Source of the DNA: Verrucomicrobiota bacterium
GTDB lineage: Bacteria; Verrucomicrobiota; Verrucomicrobiia; Chthoniobacterales; UBA10450
Length of the DNA: 11,402 nt
Reading direction: 5' to 3'
Assembly: GCA_003219995.1 (NCBI GenBank)
Contig: QHRC01000142.1
Span: 3,749 to 15,150, forward strand
Shown: positions 1 through 5,824 of the stretch, one piece after another
How the letters are laid out: the number at the start of each line of letters is the position of its first letter
How positions within the stretch are numbered: the first letter of the stretch is position 1
The notes under the pieces: generated by a model
Told to the model about the DNA's origin: nothing
The model's database searches: none
Seen by the model: only the letters and a program-made list of their open reading frames with translations
Program-made: the position numbers and the translations under genes

Positions 1-1
1 T

Positions 2-208
2 GATACGATCAAGTTCAACAATCAAGTTGTCGATCTCGAAACCTTGACCGCCCGGTTGATCGAATTGAGACGGGCGAACGCAGATGTGGCGGTGGTAATC
101 CGGCCGGACCGCGAGTTGCCTGTGCAAAAACTGGTGGCGCTGATGGACACGCTCCAGCGCGCCGAAATCACAAAGGTCGGGATCGCTACGAAAGCCGAGG
201 CGAAATAA
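2..208 (+). CDS. ExbD/TolR-family protein, C-terminal part (5' end outside window)
   Basis: The open frame enters from the left edge and gives 68 residues up to TAA at 206-208. The fragment (DTIKFNNQVVDLETLTARL, then a VVIRPDRELPVQKLV stretch, then a short tail ending in KAEAK) matches the periplasmic domain of ExbD/TolR. In that family, a single-TM inner-membrane protein works with ExbB/TolQ to pass proton-motive force to TonB/TolA. The pattern of a target strand, a 'V.IRPD...' strand and a helix before a final strand is typical, and the TM helix would lie upstream. The next gene, a TonB/TolA-like transducer, begins 2 bp after the stop, which supports the assignment and suggests translational coupling. 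ExbD and TolR cannot be told apart from this fragment; the tolB gene downstream favours a Tol role. Confidence 0.82.
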   Translation, partial: DTIKFNNQVVDLETLTARLIELRRANADVAVVIRPDRELPVQKLVALMDTLQRAEITKVGIATKAEAK

Positions 209-210
209 CG

Positions 211-1155
211 GTGTCGAAAGACGCTCGCTTTTGGCGAAATGTTACACTCATTGGGGTTGCCCATGTCGGGCTCATCGTCGGTTTGGTGCGGTGGAGTCGG
301 GAAACAAAAAATGCGCAGACCCAAAGCATTGTTTGGCTAAATGGCGGCGCCGGCGACAGTGCCGGCGCGAAGGCCGCGCCGCCGCCAAAATCGGTAAAAG
401 CTGCCGCAGCGCCGGTTGAGCCAAAACAAACGAGACCGGAAGAAACGGAAGAGGAAAAGCCGCTCTTAACTTCGGCCAGGAGCGAAATTCATTTACCGAC
501 GCCAAAGCCAAAGGCAACATCGACAGCTACTCCAAAGCCGACTCCGACGATCAAGCCGACTCCGAAGCCGACACCGAAACCAACTCCCAAACCAAAACCT
601 TCTCCAAAGAAAATAACTTTAGCGAAAGCCTCGCCAAAACCGTCTCCCAAAATAAAACCGACGCCGGGAAAAACAAACGAAAGCGCGGATCAATCCGACG
701 CCGATGCGGAAAAAAAGAAGATCGCCAAAGCTGCATTAGCAAAAAACGATGCTGGCAATGAGGAAAAACCTTCGACAAAAACAACAGCGACCGAGCCGGG
801 CAGCGGCAAGGGGACCTCACTGGGCGCGGGTGGTCACGCGGGCGGAGCGGGCGGCCAATCGGAGTTCGGCTGGTACGGGAGCATGCTGCACGACCGTTTT
901 TACAGCGAGTGGGTCCCGCCGCCGACGAACATTACTTCCGGCGCCAGGATTTCAGCGCTTGTAAAAATTCGGATCGAAAAGGATGGTCGAGTCTCGAATT
1001 TCGAGATCATTAAGCCGTCTGGGAACGCTGTGTTCGATGAATCGGTGGCGACGACAGCGAAACGTGTTACCGAAGTTGATCCGTTGCCAGCCGGCCTCGG
1101 CAATGGCGAGCATTACGACGTCAAAATCAATTTCGAACCGGATTCCGAACAATGA
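211..1155 (+). CDS. TonB/TolA-like energy transducer with Pro-Lys linker
   Basis: The protein has 314 aa and starts at GTG 211, with a GAGG at 197-200. It has a short cytoplasmic N-terminus, one TM helix at about residues 10-28, a charged Pro/Ala/Lys/Glu linker, a Pro-Thr-Lys repeat tract (about 96-152), an Asp/Lys-rich segment (155-190), a Gly-rich hinge (197-216) and a C-terminal TonB_C-type domain (about 222-314, containing ALVKIRIEKDGRVSNFEIIK). This is the layout of TonB and TolA: the helix contacts ExbB/ExbD or TolQ/TolR, the stiff linker spans the periplasm, and the C-domain contacts an outer-membrane or Pal/TolB partner. ExbD/TolR lies directly upstream and tolB directly downstream, overlapping by ATGA, so a TolA-like role is favoured. 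The C-domain sequence reads as generic TonB, so no symbol is assigned. The linker is probably extended rather than the long helix of enterobacterial TolA. Confidence 0.85.
   Translation: MSKDARFWRNVTLIGVAHVGLIVGLVRWSRETKNAQTQSIVWLNGGAGDSAGAKAAPPPKSVKAAAAPVEPKQTRPEETEEEKPLLTSARSEIHLPTPKPKATSTATPKPTPTIKPTPKPTPKPTPKPKPSPKKITLAKASPKPSPKIKPTPGKTNESADQSDADAEKKKIAKAALAKNDAGNEEKPSTKTTATEPGSGKGTSLGAGGHAGGAGGQSEFGWYGSMLHDRFYSEWVPPPTNITSGARISALVKIRIEKDGRVSNFEIIKPSGNAVFDESVATTAKRVTEVDPLPAGLGNGEHYDVKINFEPDSEQ
526..612 (+). repeat. Degenerate 12-bp coding repeat for Pro-Thr-Pro-Lys units
   Basis: Within the transducer gene, tandem copies of a CCGACTCCGAAG-like 12-mer encode successive PTPK or PTPT units (residues about 106-134) and end in a KPKPSPKK run. 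Third positions differ between copies (ccg/cca/ccc, act/aca), so the peptide repeat is better kept than the DNA repeat. This suggests selection for a rigid periplasmic spacer rather than fresh slippage. Confidence 0.75.
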
Positions 1156-2366
1156 AACTGAAGTCAGAAGTCAGCCTCCTGCGCGCCAAAGCCGCTTCGG
1201 CGGCGGAGCGAGCTCAGAGATCATTTTTTTTACTGCTCGCGTGCATGTCGATCTTGTCCGCGTCAGGCGGATCGATCTATGCGCAGGAAGTGCCGACGAT
1301 CACGGTCAGCAAGGGCGACAAAATTAATCTGACCGTTTCGCCGCTCGGTGGTAGCGATGGCGGGGCCGCGACGAAAACCTTACAGAGCGATCTCACGCTT
1401 TCGGGTTATTTCATTTTGGGCGGCCGTGCTTCCTACACAACCCGCGGCAGCGCGAGCGCGGGCAATTTGCAAGGTCAGGTGGTCGATCACAGCGGCGGGA
1501 CCGTTCTTTCGAAAAGCTACAGCGGCGGCACTCGTGAAAACGCGCATCGATTTGCGGATGACATTGTCGAAACGCTCACCGGCAACAAAGGTTTCGCCAC
1601 GAGCAAAATTGCGTTCATCGCCACGCGCAGCGGCAAAAAGGAAGTTTACGCTGCCGATTATGACGGCTCGAATGTTCGCCAGCTTACGCACGACGGGGTC
1701 ATCAGCGTGCATCCATCGATCAGCCCGGATGGACGCCGCATCGCCTACACCGGTTATCAGAGCGGTTACCCGGATGTTTACGTAATCGATCTGGCGAGCG
1801 GCGCGCGCAATCGGATCGTCAATTTTCCCGGCACAAACAGCGGTGCGGCGTTTTCGCCCGATGGAGGCCGTATTGCGCTCAGCGTCAGCAAAGATGGCAA
1901 CCCGGAACTTTACATCGTCAGCGCCAGCGGCGGCGGGGCGCGCCGGCTGACTCATACACGTGGTGTCGAGTCGGGCCCGACCTGGTCGCGGAGCGGCGAC
2001 GAAATTATTTATTCGTTTGATGACGGTCGGGGTCCGCAACTTTACCGGATTTCATCCGGCGGCGGGAACGGCCAGCCGATTGCGACCGGCCACGGTTATT
2101 GCACCGAGCCCAATTGGTCGCCGGACGAAAAGAAAATCGCATTCAACGTGCGCGGCGGCGGAGGATTTGAAATTGCGATTGTCGATCTTAGCGGCGGCAG
2201 CGCGCGTGTCGTTTCGGCTGGTGAAAATCCGGTTTGGGGCGCTGATTCGCGCCACATTGTATTTGCGGAAGGCAGCGACCTTTATTTGCTCGATACCGTT
2301 AGCAGTCGCAAGAACAAAATTCTCGACGGTCTCGGTAAAATCACCGAGCCAAGCTGGTCGAGGTAA
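1152..2366 (+). CDS. tolB: TolB, periplasmic beta-propeller of the Tol-Pal system
   Basis: The protein has 404 aa. Its ATG at 1152 overlaps the stop of the preceding gene (ATGA), which supports this start. The N-terminus has an unusually long basic/alanine-rich region (residues 1-24), a hydrophobic core (25-36) and a likely signal peptidase I site after SIYA (residue 44, then QE). Residues about 46-150 form the alpha/beta TolB_N domain. From about 151 to the end there are successive PD40/WD40-like propeller repeats with the typical 'S.DG..IAY/F' and 'D..LYVID' pattern: ISPDGRRIAYTGYQSG, FSPDGGRIALSVSKDG, WSPDEKKIAFNVRGGG. TolB binds Pal and the TolA C-domain in the periplasm and serves outer-membrane constriction at division and envelope integrity. 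The upstream genes supply TolR-like and TolA-like parts. The gene that usually follows, pal, is absent from the next 2 kb. Confidence 0.92.
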   Translation: MKLKSEVSLLRAKAASAAERAQRSFFLLLACMSILSASGGSIYAQEVPTITVSKGDKINLTVSPLGGSDGGAATKTLQSDLTLSGYFILGGRASYTTRGSASAGNLQGQVVDHSGGTVLSKSYSGGTRENAHRFADDIVETLTGNKGFATSKIAFIATRSGKKEVYAADYDGSNVRQLTHDGVISVHPSISPDGRRIAYTGYQSGYPDVYVIDLASGARNRIVNFPGTNSGAAFSPDGGRIALSVSKDGNPELYIVSASGGGARRLTHTRGVESGPTWSRSGDEIIYSFDDGRGPQLYRISSGGGNGQPIATGHGYCTEPNWSPDEKKIAFNVRGGGGFEIAIVDLSGGSARVVSAGENPVWGADSRHIVFAEGSDLYLLDTVSSRKNKILDGLGKITEPSWSR

Positions 2367-2367
2367 C

Positions 2368-2385
2368 CCCGAGGTATTTCGGGTT
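2368..2385 (+). terminator. Weak hairpin just after tolB
   Basis: CCCGA at 2368-2372 pairs with TCGGG at 2379-2383 across a 6-base loop, starting 2 bases after the tolB stop, and only two T follow. The position suits a transcript 3' end, but the stem is short and lacks a real U-tract. It may act with the larger hairpin elements immediately downstream. Confidence 0.3.
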
Positions 2386-2477
2386 GTCATCCTGAGCGGA
2401 GCGAAGCGGAGTTGAAGGATCCCGTTGCGTTTCGCTTAAGGTAGGCTGCGGGATTCCTCGACTTCGCTCGGAATGAC
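2386..2477. repeat. Imperfect inverted-repeat element, GTCATCCTGAGC type (92 bp)
   Basis: The element opens with GTCATCCTGAGCGGAGCGAAG and closes with CTTCGCTCGGAATGAC. The reverse complement of the end (GTCATTCCGAGCGAAG) matches the start apart from small substitutions and a short insertion. The inner arms also pair: 14 of 18 positions match between CGGAGTTGAAGGATCCCG and the reverse complement of CGGGATTCCTCGACTTCG. The whole can fold into a long hairpin around a roughly 25-base centre. Sequences of this type (GTCATCCTGAGCGAAGCGAAGGATC...) are recalled as a widespread dispersed intergenic repeat in several bacterial phyla. No coding capacity is seen. It sits between convergent genes and could also act as a transcript end for both. 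Confidence 0.7.
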
Positions 2478-2502
2478 AAGAGCCTAGCCGGTCGCGGTAA
2501 AC

Positions 2503-2560
2503 TGTAGCGGCGTCATGTGAGAGTCGTACTATTTTCGGCGGTCATAGACCGGCGCTACTG
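2503..2560. repeat. Second hairpin element, GTAGCGGC type
   Basis: TGTAGCGGCGTC at the left and GACCGGCGCTACTG at the right are near inverted repeats (GTAGCG pairs with CGCTAC). Inside it, GGCGGTC-ATA-GACCGGC-type arms (about 2537-2555) form a hairpin with eight positions paired except for one mismatch and a 3-base ATA loop. It begins 25 bp after the GTCAT element and has no coding capacity. It shares the 9-mer TGTAGCGGC with the hairpin region at 9828-9856 (there on the opposite strand), which suggests a dispersed intergenic family. Confidence 0.55.
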
Positions 2561-2580
2561 CACAGCTATAGCAGAGTGCG

Positions 2581-2609
2581 TGATTGACTCATGTCCACGA
2601 AATCAATCA
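2581..2609 (-). terminator. Inverted repeat at the end of the antiporter gene
   Basis: TGATTGA at 2581-2587 and TCAATCA at 2603-2609 are a perfect 7-bp inverted repeat with a 15-base spacer. The right arm contains the antiporter stop codon. The stem is A/T-rich and has no clear U-tract, so it would be a weak terminator for the minus-strand transcript, or chance. Confidence 0.25.
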
Positions 2610-4172
2610 GTCGCCGATTAACCGCGCTTCCGCCAGATCGAGATCGCGTTGGATGCGGCGCAAGGCATCGTCATTGATGACGTGCTCATTGCGCAGACGA
2701 ATGATCGTATCGCGTTCGATTCGCAGCGCTTCGTATTGCAACTGCTGATATTGCGGCGTCGCAATGTCGCCGCTGCGATCGCCCAAGTTCTCAGCGCATC
2801 GCCGCAGTTGCTCGAGACGATCATCGTACTCGGCGCGCAAACGCGCGACCACATCGGACGAAAGTCCATCGCGTCCCGACATATTGTCGATGTAAGCGAG
2901 GGCCGCGGTGTTCGCGGCAAATCTGGCCGAACGTTCTTCTTCGTCGGTCGCGCCATCGCCTCTGACGCCGAGTTTTCGAATCAAGATCGGTAGCGTGAGG
3001 CCTTGGCAGACGAGCGTCGCGAGGATCACGGAAAAGGTCAGGAACAAAATGTAATCGCGGCCAGGGAATGCGCGGCCATCGCTGAGCGCGAATGGCAAGG
3101 CGAAGGCCGCCGCGAGTGAAACGACGCCGCGCATACCACACCAAGCCACGAGCGTGAGATGTCGCCACCGCGGAATCGGATCGCGGGCGCGAAGTTTTTT
3201 GCTAAGCAAACGTGGCAAATATGTTGCCGGAGCAACCCAGGCGATGCGCACGAGTATCACCGCGCCGCTCACCAATGCGGCGTCCCGGATCAGGCTGAGG
3301 AGCGAAGCAGCGTGCAGCGCGCGCAGAATTCCCGGGAGTTGCAGACCGATCGTGATAAAGACGAAACCATTGAGCAAAAATACAACCATCTCCCAGAAGG
3401 CAGACGCTTGCAGACGGTATCGCGCGCTAACGATGAGCGGCGAGTGCCAGCCGAGAAAAATGCCCGCCGCAACCGTGGCGAGCACGCCGGAAACATGTAG
3501 TCGTTCGGCCGGCAGATAAGCGAGAAACGGCGTCAGCAATGAAATCGTGATCTGCACCGGGTGCACCCAGCGCATCACGACACCAACGAGCAATCCAAAG
3601 GCAATGCCTCCGGTGGCGACCCAGACGAATCGGAGCGTCGCCTGACTGAGCGAGAAAGTTCCTGTCATGAGCGCGGCAATGGCGAATTGAAGGGCAACCA
3701 GCGCAGTCGCGTCGTTCACCAAACTTTCGCCTTCCAAAATGATCTCGATTCGATGCGGCACGGAAAGCCGGCGGATCACGCTTGTGGCGGCGATCGCGTC
3801 CGGCGGGGAAACGATTGCTCCAAGCGCGAACGCAGCGGCCCACGGCAAACTCGGCGCGATTGAATGCGCCACGCAAGCGATCGTGATCGTGGTGAAAAGG
3901 ACCAATCCGATCGCGAGCAGCAAAATTGGCCGCAAATTCCGCCGGAAATCTCGCCACGAGGTGAACAGCGCCGCCGGATAAATGAGCGGGGGCAGAAAGA
4001 AAAAGAAAACAAGGTTCGGATCGAGCCTCACTTGCGGCAGATGCGGAATGAAACTCAGGGCAAGCCCGGCCAGAACGAGCACGGCCGGATAGGGCAGCGC
4101 GAACTTGCGAGCGGCGACAACTAATGCCGCTACCGCAGCGAAAAGAAGAACGATGATCTCCGCCTGATGCAT
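2607..4172 (-). CDS. Na+/H+ antiporter, CPA1 family (NhaP/YjcE-like)
   Basis: The protein has 521 aa, close to the usual length of bacterial CPA1 exchangers with a cytoplasmic tail. It starts at ATG 4172-4170 and ends at TGA 2609-2607. About a dozen hydrophobic segments fill residues 1-400. Family motifs are clear: SPPDAIAATSVIRRL (122-136) with the core Asp at 125, EGESLVNDATALV (147-159) with the ND pair at 153-154, and AWCGMRGVVSLAAAFALP (343-360) with the conserved Arg at 348. Residues about 400-521 form a charged, partly coiled-coil cytoplasmic domain. Such proteins exchange cytoplasmic Na+ (or K+/Li+) for H+ across the inner membrane for pH and ion balance; the ion cannot be told from sequence. 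An HxlR-type regulator lies 21 bp upstream on the same strand, so the two are probably co-transcribed. No good Shine-Dalgarno is visible. Confidence 0.92.
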   Translation of the reverse strand: MHQAEIIVLLFAAVAALVVAARKFALPYPAVLVLAGLALSFIPHLPQVRLDPNLVFFFFLPPLIYPAALFTSWRDFRRNLRPILLLAIGLVLFTTITIACVAHSIAPSLPWAAAFALGAIVSPPDAIAATSVIRRLSVPHRIEIILEGESLVNDATALVALQFAIAALMTGTFSLSQATLRFVWVATGGIAFGLLVGVVMRWVHPVQITISLLTPFLAYLPAERLHVSGVLATVAAGIFLGWHSPLIVSARYRLQASAFWEMVVFLLNGFVFITIGLQLPGILRALHAASLLSLIRDAALVSGAVILVRIAWVAPATYLPRLLSKKLRARDPIPRWRHLTLVAWCGMRGVVSLAAAFALPFALSDGRAFPGRDYILFLTFSVILATLVCQGLTLPILIRKLGVRGDGATDEEERSARFAANTAALAYIDNMSGRDGLSSDVVARLRAEYDDRLEQLRRCAENLGDRSGDIATPQYQQLQYEALRIERDTIIRLRNEHVINDDALRRIQRDLDLAEARLIGD

Positions 4173-4193
4173 CGCAAGATCGGCAATTATCGC

Positions 4194-4592
4194 TCAGGCT
4201 GCGACGGAACGGTTTTCCATGGCTGCTTTCGCTTTCGCCCGTGCGCGGTTTGCTTGCAGTTCGGGCAAATGTTTTTCTGACCAGCGGCAGAGCCCGTGTA
4301 GTGGTTCAATCAACGTTCGTCCGAGTCTGGTGAGCGCATATTCGACTTTTGGCGGAACGACCGGATGAACGGTGCGTTGCACGAGGCCGTCGCGTTCGAG
4401 ACTGCGCAGGGTTTGCGTCAACATTTTTTGCGAAATCCCGCCGATCTCCCGTTGGAGCGCAGCGTAACGCATTGTGCCGCGAGCAAGGATTTGAATAATG
4501 AGCGCGGTCCATTTGTCAGCAATGCGATCGAGCACAAGCCGGGATGGACATTGCGCATCCATGACCGAAGCGTTGGAGGAAACTTTTCGCAT
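4194..4592 (-). CDS. HxlR-family winged-helix transcriptional regulator
   Basis: The ATG at 4592-4590 gives 132 aa, the usual HxlR size. The open frame extends upstream to a TTG at 4718, but those extra residues are unlike the family and run through the intergenic region, so the ATG is preferred. Just upstream lies AAGAAAAGG, immediately next to the ATG. The start of the domain has the family signature, a Cys in CPSR (residue 15) followed by LDRIADKWTALIIQIL. The winged helix follows with GGISQKMLTQTLRSLERDGL (51-70), a wing with VPPKVEYALTRLGRTL, and a C-terminal dimer helix with a basic Ala/Lys tail. HxlR proteins bind DNA as dimers, often next to their own promoter, and some sense oxidants or aldehydes through the N-terminal Cys. 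The antiporter follows directly and an HtrA-like protease diverges upstream; both are plausible targets by position only. Confidence 0.88.
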   Translation of the reverse strand: MRKVSSNASVMDAQCPSRLVLDRIADKWTALIIQILARGTMRYAALQREIGGISQKMLTQTLRSLERDGLVQRTVHPVVPPKVEYALTRLGRTLIEPLHGLCRWSEKHLPELQANRARAKAKAAMENRSVAA

Positions 4593-4711
4593 CCTTTTCT
4601 TGTAGAACGATCCCGCCCTAGGCGCAAGGGGAGAGTAACGTACGTAATAGTATGTATGGATAAGATCGACATGTAGTTGACTGTTGGTTTGTCCGGTTCG
4701 AAATTTGCAGG
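4593..4711. promoter_or_regulatory. Divergent promoter/operator region between the HxlR gene and the HtrA-like gene
   Basis: This 119-bp gap separates divergent genes and must hold starts for both. It contains TACGTA (4641-4646), ATAG, then TATGTA (4651-4656), an imperfect dyad, overlapping the self-complementary ACGTACGT (4638-4645). ACATGT lies at 4669-4674. This is the sort of A/T-rich dyad that winged-helix dimers bind. A TTGACT (4677-4682) could be a -35 for the HtrA-like gene, but the matching -10 (GAAATT at 4700) is poor and very close to its ATG. No confident promoter can be drawn for either direction. Confidence 0.4.
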
Positions 4712-5779
4712 ATGACAATAGTGACCTTTCCGAATGAAGAGACTGCGTCGACGCAATTTCTTTTAAGTGAGCCCAACTCCGAAGTTAGCTCGCGGCCCGC
4801 CACAGAATCTTCTGCCCCGAATGACTCGGCTTTGCTCGACGAATACTCGCGCACCGTGGTCAGCGCAGCGGAACGCGTTGCTCCGGCGGTCGTTAACATC
4901 GACATTAAACAACACGTCAATGGCCGTCGCGGTCCTCGCGAGATGGGCGGAAGCGGCTCCGGTTTTATGATTGCGCCGGACGGGTTCATTTTGACCAACA
5001 GCCACGTCGTCCACGGCGCGACCCAAATTAGGGTGAACTTGTCCGACGGGCGGGAGTATCCCGCGCAATTAGTTGGAGACGATCCCGATACCGATCTCGC
5101 GGTTGTCCGGATTGATGCGCCGAATCTCGTTCATGTCCGGCTCGCTGAGTCGGAAAACTTGCGAGTTGGCCAGGTCGTGATCGCGATCGGCAACCCGCTC
5201 GGCTTTCAAGCGAGTGTCACGGCGGGCGTGATCAGCGCGCTGGGACGCTCCATGCACGCGCAATCCGGCCGTTTGATCGACAATATCATTCAAACCGACG
5301 CGGCGTTGAATCCCGGCAACTCGGGAGGACCATTGGTAAACTCCACCGGTGAAGTGATCGGTGTGAACACGGCAATGATCCGGCCGGCACAAGGGATTTG
5401 CTTCGCTATCGCAAGTAATACGGCGAAGTTCGTGGCCGGCTGGCTGATCAAAGAGGGGAAAATTCGACGCAGTTACATCGGCGTAGCCGGACAAAATGTG
5501 CCGCTTCATCGGCGCATCGTTCGCTTTTATAATCTACCGCGGGAAACCGGCGTCCTTGTTGTTTCGGTTGAGAAAAGCAGCCCGGCCGAGCAGGCCGGCC
5601 TTCGCGAAGGCGATGTGATTGTTGCGTTTAATGAACAATCAATCGGGAGCATTCACGAATTACACAAAATGCTCATGGGCGACCAAATCGACCTGATCGC
5701 AAAACTGTTGATCATTCGGCACACGGAAAAATTGGAATTGTCGATCTTGCCTGCGGAAGTGCGGGCTTCCACCCCGTAA
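4712..5779 (+). CDS. HtrA/DegP-like serine protease with one PDZ domain, no signal peptide
   Basis: The protein has 355 aa. The ATG at 4712 is the only start available, because an in-frame TAA at 4661 precedes it with no other start codon between. The trypsin-like domain (about 45-245) carries a complete triad: His98 in ILTNSHVVHGA, Asp128 in DTDLAVVRI and Ser204 in NPGNSGGPLV. One PDZ domain follows (about 255-347, with PAEQAGLREGDVIVAFN). HtrA proteases degrade or chaperone misfolded proteins and normally act in the periplasm. The first 45 residues here are polar (TASTQFLLSEPNSEVSS...), with no signal peptide or membrane anchor, so the protein is predicted to stay in the cytoplasm. One PDZ rather than two also sets it apart from DegP. 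The HxlR regulator diverges upstream; purD starts 45 bp downstream. Confidence 0.9.
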   Translation: MTIVTFPNEETASTQFLLSEPNSEVSSRPATESSAPNDSALLDEYSRTVVSAAERVAPAVVNIDIKQHVNGRRGPREMGGSGSGFMIAPDGFILTNSHVVHGATQIRVNLSDGREYPAQLVGDDPDTDLAVVRIDAPNLVHVRLAESENLRVGQVVIAIGNPLGFQASVTAGVISALGRSMHAQSGRLIDNIIQTDAALNPGNSGGPLVNSTGEVIGVNTAMIRPAQGICFAIASNTAKFVAGWLIKEGKIRRSYIGVAGQNVPLHRRIVRFYNLPRETGVLVVSVEKSSPAEQAGLREGDVIVAFNEQSIGSIHELHKMLMGDQIDLIAKLLIIRHTEKLELSILPAEVRASTP

Positions 5780-5785
5780 ATTTCA

Positions 5786-5810
5786 TCGGCAGGATGCCGG
5801 TGCCACGGCA
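5786..5810. repeat. Small hairpin, CGGCAGGATGCCG type
   Basis: In the 45-bp gap between the HtrA-like gene and purD, CGGCA (5787-5791) and TGCCG (5795-5799) form a perfect 5-bp stem around GGA. A competing pairing of TGCCG with CGGCA at 5806-5810 is also possible. The text GGCAGGATGCCGGTGCCAC resembles short intergenic repeat units recalled from other bacteria, but only one copy is seen here. It could be a partial terminator or an mRNA-processing site. A CATAAT at 5809-5814 could be a purD -10, without a clear -35. Confidence 0.35.
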
Positions 5811-5824
5811 TAATCTGTTTCGCT

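Noticed and set aside
526..612. CRISPR-like or minisatellite array
   Set aside because: The short tandem units are in frame, encode a Pro-Thr-Lys linker, and have no spacers.
1380..2039. Long minus-strand open frame (219 codons) inside tolB
   Set aside because: Antisense shadow of a clear beta-propeller gene in G/C-rich DNA, with no recognisable protein features.
2386..2560. Attachment site or insertion-sequence remnant
   Set aside because: No transposase fragment, tRNA gene or direct target repeats are seen; the elements look like short hairpin repeats instead.
3427..3957. 176-codon open frame in another minus-strand frame of the antiporter gene
   Set aside because: The antiporter frame has strong family motifs through this region; the alternative is Arg/His-rich, typical of an out-of-frame shadow.
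4593..4718. Upstream extension of the HxlR gene from a TTG at 4718
   Set aside because: It covers the whole divergent intergenic region and even overlaps the HtrA-like start; the residues do not match the family, and ATG 4592 gives the usual length.
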